64,000 bases of DNA from Vombatus ursinus (Eukaryota; Chordata; Mammalia; Diprotodontia; Vombatidae). Position numbers and translations under genes: made by a program. Location of the stretch: positions 19,165,518 through 19,229,517 of the forward strand of contig NW_020954608.1 of the NCBI RefSeq assembly GCF_900497805.2, written 5' to 3'. Below are positions 1 through 10,499 of the stretch, in pieces; within the stretch, counting starts at the first letter, position 1; each line of letters opens with the position of its first letter. A model generated the notes under the pieces. The model was not told the origin of the DNA. It saw nothing but the letters and a program-made list of their open reading frames with translations, and searched no databases.

Positions 1-408
1 TAAGACTGACTCTTGATGACAACCCTGGTCATAGTTGACCTTTACTCATTTGATTCATGACAGCTCAGTAAGGTTTTGTCATCATTAACAGCAATACATT
101 CAGACAGTGTCTCTGAAAGTATGGTCTCCAAGTTTCATTTTTGTAAAGTATGCTGTTTTATTTCTTATATGAATCACAAATCCCATTTCACATACAGAAA
201 TGCATTCTTATGGCTTAATTGAGCCTCTTGAATATCATATTTGCAGAGAATGCATAATATAAATAGTAATTGTATTCTTTAGTATAGCAGCCACACTATA
301 AATGCTGCAAAAAATTCTTTCAGTGACCTACCTTTCTACGATGGAAAACTTTTTGATGTAATGCATTACCATACATTCATAGCAAACCAAAATAAAGAAA
401 CTACTTAC
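1..408. other. Unannotated flank of candidate exon
   Basis: AT-rich DNA with no repeat I recognise. On the minus strand it would be the start of the intron downstream of the candidate exon at 409-576. Confidence 0.4.
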
Positions 409-576
409 CATCAGACTGTCTATATAATGCTATAACAGCTGGCTGAAAGGTAAAAATTTCAACAGAATAGCTTTTTTTTAATCTCTCCAAGGTAATGAAA
501 CTATCTTTAGGATTAATTTTTTCCTTGAAATTATGAATTTTCAGATAATTGAATGAAACAAGTAGATGCTGTAGAG
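409..576 (-). CDS. Candidate internal exon of an unidentified host gene
   Basis: On the minus strand a pyrimidine-rich tract (tttctgggctttctcttacag) ends in AG at 578-577, and a near-consensus donor GTAAGTAG starts at 408. The enclosed 168 bp is a multiple of three and is open in the frame set by both junctions (phase 1 at each end, so a skippable symmetric exon). It encodes about 55 residues, beginning LQHLLVSFNYLK and containing KINPKDSFITLERLKK, then VEIFTFQPAVIALYRQSD; mixed hydrophobic and charged, with no low complexity and no membrane segment. It overlaps no repeat I recognise. I do not recognise the protein family. No partner exon was found elsewhere in the window, as expected if the flanking introns are long. 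It could be chance: 56 open codons with two good splice sites is suggestive only. Confidence 0.4.
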
Positions 577-689
577 CTGTAAGAGAAAGCCCAGAAATGG
601 CTATACACTTCATTTAGTTTGTTGGTTCCAGGACCTATGCATTCTGAAATGTTCAGTTAAACAAACATTTATTACTGAATTAATTTAAT

Positions 690-932
690 TACTAAATTAA
701 ATAATACTTTAAGTTCTACAAAGCCCTTTACAAATATCATATCCTTTGATCCTCACAATGACTCTGTGAGAAAGGTGCTATTATTATCTCCATTTTACAG
801 ATGAGGAAATGGAGGTGGAAATAGAATAAGTGACTTTGTTTAGGATCATATAAGTAATAAGTATCTGAGGCAGAATTTGAATTCAGTTCTTCCTAAGCTT
901 CAAACCATCCCTCTATCCATTATGCCATCTAT
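690..932 (-). mobile_element. MIR-type SINE
   Basis: Antisense MIR body: 'cctttgatcctcacaatgac', 'ccattttacagatgaggaaa' and a degraded tRNA-like end 'ctatccattatgccatct'. Strongly diverged, so old. Confidence 0.7.
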
Positions 933-967
933 TAAATGGCCATAATAATAATAATAATAGTAAATGG

Positions 968-1226
968 CAGGCAACTAGTTGGCACAGTGGTTATAGAATA
1001 CTGGGCTTGGAAATAGGAAGACTTATCCTCGTAAGTTCAAATCTGACCTCAAACACTAGCTGTGTGACCTTGGGCAAATCACTTAACCCTATTTGCCTCA
1101 GTTTTTTCATCTGTAAAATTAGGTAGAGAAGGAAATGGCAAAATAACTCTCATATCTTTGCCAAGAAAATCTCAAATGGGGTCACAAAGACTCGAACACT
1201 ACTGAAATGACTCAACAACAACAACG
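968..1226 (+). mobile_element. Type A tRNA-derived SINE
   Basis: Starts 'caggcaactagttggcacag', has a B-box-like 'gtaagttcaaatctgac', a CORE region 'tagctgtgtgaccttggg', a 3' body 'gagaaggaaatggcaaaat' and ends in a (caa) tail. Confidence 0.8.
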
Positions 1227-1519
1227 TGAGGTAAGGTTAGAAAGGAAAGTTGAGTCAGATGATAGAAGGCTTTGAATGCCAGGAGAAATTTTGTCATTCA
1301 AAAAGTTATACAGAACCACTGAGGGTCTTTTAAATAAAATTGATTGAATTTTAAGGTGAAGGACAAAGTCAAGAGGGTAAAGATTGGAGGTAAGAAGGCC
1401 AGCTATATCTCTTTTTATGTATTCAGGATAAGATCTGAGTTAAGATTGTTATAGTGGAAGTAGAAAGGAGAGTGTCCATGCAAGAGATATTGTGAATACA
1501 GAAGAGAGAAAACTTAACT

Positions 1520-1680
1520 ATAAATCAGTCGGTCCTAAATCATTGGTTGACTGAATATTATGTGACAAACATTGTGCAATGTACCAAGATTACAAAGACA
1601 AAAGCAAGGCATTGTCTGCCATTAAGAAACTTACATTCTAATGGATGAGAGAACATGTATATTTTATACAAAAGACGTAT
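1520..1680 (-). mobile_element. L2-like 3' end inserted in older LINE
   Basis: 'gactgaatattatgtgacaa', 'acaaagacaaaagcaaggca' and 'aagaaacttacattctaatg' follow the order of an antisense L2 3' end (tattaagtgcc..., acaaaggcaaaagac..., gagcttacattctaatg). Decayed; ends near the inverted repeat arm at 1681. Confidence 0.4.
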
Positions 1681-1748
1681 ACAGTTAATTTCATCTTTCA
1701 CTGAGAGAGTCTGCTAATAAATAGGCAGGAGCTAATTGCTGAAGAAGA
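1681..1748 (+). repeat. Left arm of 68-bp inverted repeat
   Basis: Matches the reverse complement of 3199-3266 at roughly 89% by eye, including 'gagagtctgctaataaata' and 'agctaattgc'. Similarity stops abruptly outside both arms. See the finding on this pair. Confidence 0.75.
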
Positions 1749-2110
1749 AAAGAAAGAGTCAAAGATTAGTAAGATTTCAAGCCTCAATGACAGGGAGAAG
1801 AGTGTTGCCACTGGAGCTAATAGGAGACCCAGGTGTGAATTTGCAGCCAATATTTGAAAAAATGATAATGGAACTTTGTAGAGAGATCAGGGATAGAGAT
1901 ATAGACTCAGGCCCTATCTACATAGATGTGATTATTAAAGCCATGGGAGTAGATATGAGCTCCAAATCAAAGAACATAGAAAAAGAAGAAACCCAGGAAC
2001 AGAGATTTGAAGAGGAAGGATGAGAATTCAATGAGGGGGAAAAAAAGAGAAGCTAGAAAGATAGTAGAACCAGAGAGCTGGGTCACAAAACCCAATGAGG
2101 AAAAAGGAAT

Positions 2111-3198
2111 CTGGGAAAGATTCCTAGGGATAGGCATACATATAATATGGGTAGTGTGTGGTGGCACACTCTGGGGGAGTGTTTATAATAGCTCTTCGCT
2201 TTTTGAGCCGAAGGACAAATTATTAACTCACTTTACTATAGACCTTTCTACAAGTTTACACCAATCCATTTATCACTAGGATTTTGTCATTCATTTAATT
2301 ACAAATCCATCTAACTTGTCTATCATCTAGCCTATGGGAACTCACAGATTCTGTGATACTAGGACAATTTGTATTGTGCATGGTATGTTGTCCTTCACAT
2401 CTGTAGAATTCTGAAAATCCTTTGATCAAAGTTTGACAGGAATGGGAATATACCCACAAATGTGCTAACACCCCTAATCTACACTATAGATGGCTAAAAG
2501 GTTGGCCACAGTGTCAAGCGATATAAAGCTGTAAAAGTGGATGAGAGGGAAAAACCTTTCTTCAAATAAGTTTTAGTTTTTCAGGAAATTTATATTGAAG
2601 GATATCAGTGTTCTATTATTTCATCAGAAGATATTTTAAATTCTAGAAAAATTGAAGACAGTTGATTATATCATCATATAAAATAAAAGTTAGCCAGGTA
2701 TGATGGAACCTTCTTTCAGCCAGAGACTGTACAAAGCTACGGCAAATGGAAATGGGGGTTGACCAATGAGCACAATCCTTATGAACACATACAAAGTGCA
2801 GAATTGCTGATGCAATCTCTCATGTGCAAAAGAATGAGGAATACTTTTCTGGAGACTCATAATGATATATAATGAAAGTATCTTGGAGAGATTTGGGACA
2901 CTCCTGAAGGAAAGGTTAATTCTCCTTAGTTCTGTTTTCTTAGTACTGATTTTTTTTTTTTTTGATATTTGAGTTTATAAAAGTAATGCACTTATTCTCT
3001 CTAGTCAGTTTTTGTTTCACACTCCCCCCCCTTAGAAGTTCAGTTGCCCTTTAAAATACTAGACCAATGCGTCCTACCTATCCTTTATTTAAACCTGCTC
3101 TCCCCTAATATAGAGTAAATAACAGATTATGCACAGCTTTCCCATCCTCCCACAAGCTGAACGATAGAAGAGTCACTTGACACAACAGTCTCTGCCAT
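2111..3198. other. Unassigned DNA between inverted repeat arms
   Basis: No gene and no element I can name. It holds a T-run near 2949-2963 and a short C-run near 3023-3031. Short open frames here are not convincing. Confidence 0.4.
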
Positions 3199-3266
3199 TT
3201 TTTCTTCTGCAATTAGCTCTTGTCTATTTATTAGCAGACTCTCTTGGTGAAAGTTGAAATTATCTG
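3199..3266 (-). repeat. Right arm of 68-bp inverted repeat
   Basis: Reverse-complement partner of 1681-1748, about 1.45 kb away. Confidence 0.75.
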
Positions 3267-3297
3267 TTTCAGACATGATGATAAGCCTTACTTTGCC

Positions 3298-3720
3298 ATA
3301 ATTCATTCATTCAATAAGTATTTATTAAGCTCCTATCATTAACTCTGGTGCTGATAAGTATAAAAATAAAACAGATTCTCCCCCAAGGAGTTCATTTGAT
3401 ATTGGAGAGAAACAACATCAATACAATGACATTTTAAAATAAAAAAATGAATGTACATTAAATACAAAATAATCTCCAGGGAAGTGCTAGAGGATCAGCA
3501 TAGGTCTCATATAGATGATTGCAACACACAAGTGAAAGGATTCTATGAAGCACAGTTGAAGAGATGATGCTTTTAAGGGAAAGGCTAAGGCACAGAAACA
3601 ACAGGTGAAGTGTTGTATTGAGGGAGCAGCAAGCAGGCCAGTCTGCCTAGGATTTAATGTGAGTGAAGGGGAGTAAGATGTAATACGCCTGGAAAATTAG
3701 GATAGAGCCAAATCTTTTCC
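3298..3720 (-). mobile_element. L2/L3-type LINE 3' end
   Basis: Starts 'attcattcattcaataagta tttattaagc', the antisense 3' terminus of L2-like LINEs, then 'ccaaggagttcatttgat', 'gcaagcaggccagtctg' and 'ggaaaattaggatagagcca', all in expected order. Confidence 0.6.
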
Positions 3721-3734
3721 CTTGGGAGGCACAT

Positions 3735-4122
3735 GGAGTTAAAATGTAAGCCTCTTTAGAGAAAACATTGTTTAAATCTTTTTCTATATTGCTCTCACCT
3801 AAGACAGTGCCTGGAGGCATCTAGGTGACACAGTGGATAGAGTACTTAGCCTGGAATCAGAAAGACTTCCTGAGTTCAAATCTGGCCTCAGATACTTTTT
3901 AGCTGTGTGATCCTTGGCAAGTCATGTCACCCTGTTTGCCTCAGTTGCCTAATCTGTAAAATGAGCTGGAGAAGGAAATGGCAAACCACTCCAATATCTT
4001 TGCCAAGAAAACCTAACATGGAGTCATGAAGAGCTGAGCATGTCTAGAAAATGACTAAACAACAGTGACCAGAAGTCAATGCCTGACACATAGTAGGTGC
4101 TTAGTAAATGTCAATTGATTGA
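3735..4122 (+). mobile_element. L2-type 3' tail split by a SINE
   Basis: 'aaaatgtaagcctctttaga' and 'cagtgcctggag' lie before 3812. 'aatgcctgacacatagtagg' and 'aaatgtcaattgattgatt' follow after 4068. The SINE at 3812-4068 separates them. Confidence 0.5.
3812..4068 (+). mobile_element. Type A tRNA-derived SINE
   Basis: Well-preserved copy: 'catctaggtgacacagtgga', B-box-like 'gagttcaaatctgg', 'gagctggagaaggaaatgg', 'ccactccaatatctttgcc' and '(a)tgactaaacaacag' end. Inserted in an L2-type tail. Confidence 0.85.
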
Positions 4123-4411
4123 TTGGCCCACACCTAGGAACACGGGACGCTTCCTCATAAAAAAGTTCAGAACGTTGACACAGAGAAGCATAGTCCACTG
4201 TCCTAGAATCTGGACTGTAATAGAGAAAACCAATCCATACCATTGTAGGGTTATTTGGGGAGGGAAAAGCAAAAGGGTTGTGAGAAGAAGCTCGTGCCTT
4301 ATCCTTGGTCAATGTGACTACAGAGGAGCCAAGGAAAATGTACTGATTGAAGGTACACTGGAATTGCAGAGAAGATGACAGGTCAGACATATGTATGTGA
4401 GAAGGGCTCAA
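4123..4411. other. Unassigned DNA
   Basis: No repeat or exon recognised. Overlapping open frames on both strands (about 93 and 111 codons) lack initiation or splice context and also run into repeats. Confidence 0.4.
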
Positions 4412-4660
4412 AGTTGTTGTCTGGTTGTTTCAGTCATTACCTACTCTTCATGACCATATTTGGGGTTTTCTTGGCAAAGATACTGAAGTGGTTTGCCATT
4501 TCCTTCTCCAGCTTATTCTACAGATTAGGAAACTGAGACAAACAGGGTAACTTGCCCAGGGTCACAAACCTAGTTAGTGTCTGAGGTGAATTTGAACTTA
4601 GGAAAAGGAATCTTCTTGACTCCAGATCCTGTGCCCTAGCTACTCCTTGGGCCACTATGG
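4412..4660 (-). mobile_element. Type A tRNA-derived SINE
   Basis: Antisense copy: 'gttgtctggttgtttcagtc', 'ttggggttttcttggcaaag', 'tggtttgccatttccttctc' and 'cccagggtcacaaacctag', ending in the tRNA-like 5' end near 'tccttgggccac'. Confidence 0.85.
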
Positions 4661-4924
4661 ATGACAGTATTTCTAGTGGCCAGGCCAGCTCCAACAAATT
4701 ATCCAAGCCAAGTAGAAAGTGGAATGTGCATCGGTGTGACTATGCTATCAGATGTATAGGGCCACAGGCCCCTTTAAGTGCTGCTAGTTTATCTAGGCAG
4801 GGCCAGAGACCAATCTTCTAGGGATAGCAAAGAAAAATGAATTTATTCCTTAATTAACTGGCACTTGGAGGTGATTCCTATTTTTATTTTTTCCCACAGG
4901 TTGCAAAGAGGCAAATTTTGGCCT

Positions 4925-5065
4925 CTACCAACAGCAAAAACTTCATAACAATCAAAATTATACATTAGTGGAATAGGCTCCCTTAGGAAATAGTGGTAGT
5001 TCTTTGAGCAGAACATGTTTGATTACTTGTTGGATATGTCATAATGGGAATTCTTTTTGGGGATG
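4925..5065 (+). mobile_element. CR1/L3 LINE 3' fragment
   Basis: 'ataacaatcaaaattataca', 'gtggaataggctcccttagg', 'aaatagtggtagttctttga' follow the CR1 ORF2 C-terminal order (a ...W-x-R-L-P... stretch). Short and decayed. Confidence 0.55.
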
Positions 5066-5449
5066 AGAGCTGAGGACTTTTCAAAAATTCTGTGCTTCTA
5101 TGTTTCCATGTGTTATTAATATATTGAAAACATACGATAAAATATTATTTCAGTGCATTATTTTGCAAGGAAACCTGGTGTCCACTTGTCAAGACAGGTT
5201 GAGTATACTTTGGAAAGGAGAAAAGCAAGTAAAATAACTGCAGATTTCAAAAGAGCACTTAAAGTTTGTCACTCAATATTTTCGTGCCTTTTAATTACAT
5301 TTCCCCTAAATTTGATAGGGTGACAAGGACAGGAACTTCAGAAGTATTTTCTAGAACAGTCATCATCTTGGCTAAGTTGCTTCATGTGGAATTTTGTCAT
5401 TTGAAACCCATCAGGCTGACATGTAAATTTCCTTTCCTTCTTATTTAAG

Positions 5450-5590
5450 AGAGATAGAATGAAAGGCACAGTGTCTACTTGAAGTAAGGCAAACCTGGGT
5501 TCAAGTCTTTGCTTCTGTGTGACCAGTGGCAAGTCATTTGACCTTTCAGTGCCCCAGGCAACACTAATATGGCAAATTATAGACAAGTGT
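5450..5590 (+). mobile_element. SINE fragment (type C-like)
   Basis: 'acctgggttcaagtctttgc', 'tctgtgtgaccagtggcaag' and 'agtgccccaggcaacact'. A chance 177-codon minus-strand open frame (5338-5871) runs across it. Confidence 0.55.
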
Positions 5591-6327
5591 TCCCACGTGT
5601 ATGAGATGGAGGAGTTTTTGTAGCAAGAGTTCCATACTGCCAGAAAAATCATAGATATGCACACACAAGAGATAAGAAAGAAGAGAGAGACAAGGACCTT
5701 ATCTAACATAATCCTCAATTTTAGATGGTTTATATTGGAAGCTTTTTTCCCCCTGTAGGAAAACAAGTTGACCGGGTGTGGCAACTTTGGTGTTTGCATA
5801 TTTGGGATGCCCAGTGTGTTGAAATCTGCATGCACTAAAATGATAATAATAAAAATTGTCATCTCTTCCAAATAAACTTCATCATTATCAGGAAATGTTT
5901 GTCAGGGACACTCCCCCAAAATCCTCAGCCACTAGGTAACTTCTGCCCTTTCACAACCCAATTCTCTTTAAGTAAACAACAAAAGAAAATGGAATTAATT
6001 CCTATATTATAAGTCCCTGCTGGTCTCTGCTCTGTTTTCATGACTAATTTCTTTTGCTAACCACAATTTCACAGACTGTGACCTTCAGACAGCAAGCATG
6101 CTTTATGTAAACACAGGCTTGTTGTTAGGGTTATGCTTTTCTTCATCCACCAACTCCCTGGTGGCTTGTTAACCATCCCCACAAATCCTATTTCAATGAC
6201 CTGATCACAGAATTAAGTTGTAAAATGATTCAAAACCATGGAGGAGTCTTCCTGCTAGGCATACAAAAACTAAAATGTTTTTTAAAAGGCTAATCTATCT
6301 TAAAAGTAATGCTCCTTGAAATGCATT

Positions 6328-6331
<4 letters not shown>
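5591..6331. other. Unassigned DNA
   Basis: No named repeat, no exon with splice context. Single-copy by eye. Confidence 0.4.

Positions 6332-6378
<47 letters not shown>
6332..6378 (+). repeat. (TG)n microsatellite
   Basis: About 20 near-perfect TG units, then interrupted 'tatgtgtacgtg'. Confidence 0.95.
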
Positions 6379-6379
<1 letters not shown>

Positions 6380-6389
6380 CGTGTTTAAT

Positions 6390-6480
6390 AAAAACCTACA
6401 GCAGGAAAGGACCTCAAGAGATTATCTGTTCCATGTCTCTATCTTAAAACCCCTACTTTAACCCATCTTTTACAATTAGG
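6390..6480 (-). mobile_element. MIR-like fragment
   Basis: 'caggaaaggacctcaagaga', 'ttatctgttcca' resembles the 'gaagggaccttagagatcatctagtccaa' unit found again at 26.4 kb and 37.9 kb. Confidence 0.3.
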
Positions 6481-6589
6481 GAGCTATTCTACTTTTTAAA
6501 TACCTGTTGTGAAAAAAATTTAATAACATCCCTTAATATATTCCACTATGTAATGATTCTTCTTTGTACCCATCCTCGTATCTAGAGAG

Positions 6590-6745
6590 GCTGCTTGGAT
6601 TAATGAATAGAGAGATAGCCTCAATGTCAGAAAGACCTAGATTAAAAACCTACCTCTGAAACATTTGTGGGGTGAACTAGCCAATTCTATAATGAGTTTC
6701 AGAGAAGGTGCCAATCTGCACAGGTAGAGAGACTTTCCTATACCA
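6590..6745 (+). mobile_element. Type C SINE, decayed
   Basis: 'ggctgcttggattaatgaat', 'gtcagaaagacctagatt', 'ttcagagaaggtgccaatct', 'ggtagagagactttcctata' are in the order seen in the better copies at 12.0 and 33.1 kb. Confidence 0.5.
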
Positions 6746-7110
6746 GAAAATCCCAAGTCATACATAAATATGTATATATGTACATATATAGGCATTTTGA
6801 GGTAAAATACCTTCTACTGTGTCAAAATCCTTTGGTTTCCTGCAATCATAGAGTAGAATAAGAATAATTTTAAGTACCTATTTATTTTACAGCTGTGGAG
6901 CCCAACACCTAAAGCGATTAAATAAAACATGGCTCTAACTGCATAGTGAGGTGGTTGGTGGCAGGCTAGGAATGAAGTCTTCCACCTCCCAAACTATTAT
7001 GGCTTTTTCTTCCAGACCCTGTGACCTATTTTAAAGACCATTATTAAATCACCCACTTAGCTCACTTCCTTCCACTTTACTTTAACATTTTAGATTCCAG
7101 CTTTTGTTAT
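6746..7110. other. Unassigned DNA
   Basis: Nothing recognised apart from a short 'tatgtatatatgtacatata' AT stretch near 6770-6790. Confidence 0.35.
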
Positions 7111-7152
7111 CTGTGTGTGTGTCTGTGTGTGTGTGGGTGTGTCTGTGTGTGA
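7111..7152 (+). repeat. Interrupted (TG)n microsatellite
   Basis: TG units broken by C and GG. Confidence 0.9.
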
Positions 7153-7369
7153 TTGGTTTTTGAGCTCCCGTCCAAACACTTGTGCCTCCTCAGTTGTGAA
7201 GCCCAATGTAGAAAAATCTTGTCATGTGAATAATAGGGATGTTTTCTCAAGGGCCTTGTCTCTGTATTTTATTTGTGTTTGCCAAAATTAAACTAACTGC
7301 ATTTTGCAACTATCTCAATAAAACAAAGGTATCACGTGTCTTACTAATGGTTAATTTATAATCTATTAT

Positions 7370-7740
7370 CCTTAGATCTTCTCCAGCAACACTTGGTCAG
7401 TCATTTCCTATCCTACATTGGTACAGCTCATCTTTCCTCCCAAGTGTCCCTCCTCCACATGTGCCCTAATTCATTTTCATTTAGTTTACTTATGACCCTC
7501 TTCTCCAGTTTCCTGGAATCCCTTTGAATTTTGATCCAACCTTCTGCCATTCATTCATTCCCCATCAACTCTGAAAGATTTATATGTGTACTACCAAGAA
7601 AGTTATTGATAAAAATGTAAGCATTGATCTTGGGAGTAACCTCTATGGAATAACACTTGTATCCTCTGACAGTAAACTATTGATGATATTCCCTTTCTGA
7701 GACTGATCCTTCAATCGCTTGTGCCTCAGGCTGTTATTTT
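7370..7740 (+). mobile_element. Very old CR1-like LINE relic
   Basis: 'ttattgataaaaatgtaagc', then 'gatcttgggagtaacctcta' mirrors the family order also seen at 20.57-20.76 kb ('attgataaaaatgtagaatg', 'agatccctgaggtgc'). Class assignment is from memory. Confidence 0.35.
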
Positions 7741-8341
7741 TATTTGTTGGACAACATATTTGTATATGTCCATTGGTAGGCATAGTGTTTCATAAAATCA
7801 TAGAACATCAGATCTTGAAAATACTTTAGGTATCATGTAATAATAATAATTATAATAATGATAATGATAATAATGTTCTCAGTCAATAATAATGATCATA
7901 GCATATAGTCAACAATAACAATAAAAAAAAACAACTAGTGGGACCTGGAATATTATCACAGCCAGAACTATTACCCACAATTTCCCAGACATAATATTTA
8001 TAGTGATCCATAACATTTTAATATGTCACTATACTGAATATCCACATTCTCCAAACTATGAGGAAAGGAAAGCTTTAAAAATATAAAGACCTAACAGGAG
8101 AAATCAAAACCATATGAGAACAAGATGAAATACATATCAATCTCATTATTCTGTCCAGTCTTGGAATTGTCCCAAACATGATTTCAGTGAGTCTACAAAG
8201 CAATGAGCTTACACTCCATTTTTTTATTCAGTTATGAAAAGGAGTCAATATATTCACTCATGTGAAAGAATAATAAGACAATAGTGATCTATCCCACGAG
8301 TTCTATCAGAACTCTGTTAGACTAAGATAAAACCTATGACA
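7741..8341. other. Unassigned DNA with (TAA)-rich tract
   Basis: 'taataataataattataata' at about 7839-7875 and an A-run at 7921-7931. No gene seen. Confidence 0.4.
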
Positions 8342-8593
8342 TAATAATAATGTCATATTTATATTGCACTTTAAATTTTGAAAAAATGATTTATGTACTT
8401 TATCTCTTTTGAGCCTCATTAAAACCTTATGAACCAGGAGCTGTTTTTATCTCCAATTTACAGATGAGAAAACTGAGACTGAGTAAGGTTAAGTGATACA
8501 CCCAGTATATTATACCCACTAAGTGTCTGAATGTTATTAAATCTAGATCTGTATGACTCTGGGTTCAAAACTCTACCTACTATACTGTTGCTT
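8342..8593 (-). mobile_element. MIR-type SINE
   Basis: 'ttgagcctcattaaaacctt', 'caatttacagatgagaaaac', 'ctgggttcaaaactctacct' in antisense order. Confidence 0.65.
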
Positions 8594-8596
8594 TCT

Positions 8597-9088
8597 AAAG
8601 GCTACATCAGTGGTTCTCAAAGTGTAGTAAAGAAAAAAAAAGTACATAAAGAAAAATATTTATTAAGTGCCTACTATTTTATAAGTCTGTGCTGAATGCT
8701 TTACAAATATTATTTGATTTAATCCTCACAACCTCACAGTAGAAGATAGGTTCTATTATTATCTTATTTTTATAGTTGAGGAAACTGATTCAGACAGGTT
8801 AAGTGACCTAACCAGGGTGAACATACTCATGGTGTCTGAGGCTGCATTTGACCTCAGGTCCTCCTGACTCCAGGCCCAGTGCTCTACCACAGCACCACCT
8901 AGTGGCCTGGGGATCTTTGATTCTATGAGGTCAAAGCTATTTGGGTAATAATACTAAGTCATTTTCATTTCTAATATAGTGAATATTGATCTATATAACC
9001 TACATAAACACAAACTCTTTGGAGGCTCTTCAATAATTTTTTAGAGTATGAAGGGTTCCTGAGGTCAAAAAGTTTTAGACTTGCTAGT
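8597..9088 (+). mobile_element. hAT-type DNA transposon relic split by a SINE
   Basis: Left end 'cagtggttctcaaagtgtag' is the common hAT terminal repeat. After the SINE (8652-8907) the interior resumes with 'ggggatctttgattctatga', 'gaggtcaaagctattt', 'taataatactaagtcatttt'; the right end 'aaaaagttttagacttgcta' is a decayed inverse terminus. No transposase frame. Confidence 0.5.
8652..8907 (-). mobile_element. MIR-type SINE nested in hAT relic
   Basis: 'aatatttattaagtgcctac', 'gaggaaactgattcagacag', 'tctgaggctgcatttgacct', 'agcaccacctagtggcc'. Better preserved than its host element, consistent with later insertion. Confidence 0.75.
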
Positions 9089-9169
9089 CTAAATAAAGCA
9101 ATTATAACCTACGTGTTCAGACTATTATTCTATCTTGAAAGCAATGAATTGAATCACCTATAAAATCCA

Positions 9170-9402
9170 TAATGAAAGGTATAATGAAATGCAGTAAGGT
9201 AAAATAGGGCTGGGATTGGGTGTACCGCCCATGATAATATTCATTGTTTGACTCCATACGTCATTTAAATTCTTTATTGTGTAATTTCCTCATCTGAAAA
9301 ATAGGAACAACAATTATAGGTGCTATCTCATGACATTGTGAGGAGATAGTATAAGCAAAGTACTTCGTAAACCTTAAGTTACTTTATGTCAGCCATTATT
9401 CT
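9170..9402 (+). mobile_element. MIR-type SINE, 3' half clear
   Basis: 'gtaatttcctcatctgaaaa', 'attgtgaggagatagtataa', 'aaagtacttcgtaaacctta'. The 5' half is hard to align. Confidence 0.5.
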
Positions 9403-9409
9403 TAAAAGA

Positions 9410-9630
9410 CAGGAGATATTAACAAGTCTTTGATTTCATCAGTATGGGGCAACTGAGTCATAGTCAGTCATAGATGATTTGGTATGCAATCCCTATGGAG
9501 TTGCCTGAAGAACACAGAAGTTAAGTATTGGGCCTAAAGTCACCCAGTGAATGTCCAAAGTGAGATATGAGCCCTGCTTTTCCTGAATCCAAACCTGGCA
9601 CTATTCCAGGTTGTCTCTGTATTGAAGATA
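9410..9630 (-). mobile_element. Type C-like SINE
   Basis: 'ttgatttcatcagtatgggg', 'gttaagtattgggcctaaag', 'tcacccagtgaatgtccaaa', 'ctggcactattccaggttg' in antisense order. Confidence 0.5.
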
Positions 9631-9771
9631 TGATGGATTTATAATTAACTTAAGTAAAGTTTAGCCTTCCACCTCTATGCCCAGCCCAGGCAGGAAATAG
9701 CAGAGGTAGGATACACCACAAATCTTCCCTACCATATGGTGCAGCTGGGTACCAACCTTGACATAGAGAGT

Positions 9772-9840
9772 ATCTAAGGACAAATAAAATGTATTAAGCA
9801 CTTGCTATATATGAAACCCTCCATGAAAGACCCATTTTGA
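9772..9840 (-). mobile_element. L2-type 3' terminus fragment
   Basis: 'aataaaatgtattaagcact tgctatatatg' is the antisense 3' terminus of an L2-like LINE. Confidence 0.35.
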
Positions 9841-9947
9841 TACTATCTCAGTCCTGCTATATTGTCACATAACTTTAATTTTCTCCTTTTAACTTTTGAG
9901 TTGACTTTCAAGGACCCATGATTTCATTGGTGTGCCTACTCCCCAAG

Positions 9948-10190
9948 AGGTAGATAGGTGTTATAGTGGATAAAATGCTGGGCCTGGAGTCAGGAAAATC
10001 TGAGTTAAAATCTGACCTCTGAACTTAGTAGTTGTGTGACCATGGTAAAGTCACTTAACCTCTGTAAAATGGGGATCATAATAGCACCTACTTTTCAGAG
10101 TTGTTGTGAAGATCAAATGAGATATTTGTAAAGCCCTTGACAGTGCCTGGCACATAGTATGTGCTTAATAGATGCTTATTTTCTTCCTTC
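9948..10190 (+). mobile_element. MIR-type SINE, near full length
   Basis: 'gaggtagataggtgttatag', 'gggcctggagtcaggaaaat', 'aacctctgtaaaatggggat', 'gttgttgtgaagatcaaatg', 'cagtgcctggcacatagtat', poly-T-like end. Confidence 0.8.
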
Positions 10191-10369
10191 AGTAACTGGA
10201 CTCCAAGCCTGGAATCCTGAAGACCCATGGTCTGCCATATCCATCCTTCCTTCCCTAGGCTGATACAGATCACAAACCTTTTATGCTTTAGTTAGTGGCA
10301 TTTGTAAGTTAAAATACCTGAAAAAATGATCATTCTGCAATCAACTTTCTGATGATGAGCCTCTCTGAA

Positions 10370-10487
10370 ATTAGGTAGGTAGGCTTTGATTGCAGGAACT
10401 ATGCCATTTAAAAAAAAATGTATCTCCAGTACCTAGCACAGTGCCTGCTGAGGCGTAACAAATCTTGTTCATTGATTGATAGATTGT
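10370..10487 (+). mobile_element. L2-type 3' tail
   Basis: 'gattgcaggaactatgccat', 'atctccagtacctagcacag', 'tgttcattgattgatagatt'. Confidence 0.55.
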
Positions 10488-10499
10488 CTCCACATTCTG

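Larger units (their letters stand above)
1227..2110 (-). mobile_element. CR1-clade LINE relic (L3/L2-like), interrupted
   Basis: The plus strand reads as the antisense of a CR1-clade LINE: 'gaaggctttgaatgccagg', 'accactgagggt', then after an interruption 'tttcaagcctcaatgacagg' and 'catgggagtagatatgagc'. The element is heavily decayed. About 220 bp (roughly 1520-1742) does not belong to it and looks like a later insertion. Assignment rests on remembered consensus order. Confidence 0.5.

Noticed and set aside
4076-4411. Overlapping 111- and 93-codon frames
   Set aside because: They extend from SINE/L2 tail into unassigned DNA with no supporting signals.
5338-5871. 177-codon minus-strand open frame
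   Set aside because: It runs through a SINE fragment, has a patchy hydrophobic composition, no splice or start context, and no recognisable domain. Chance frame.
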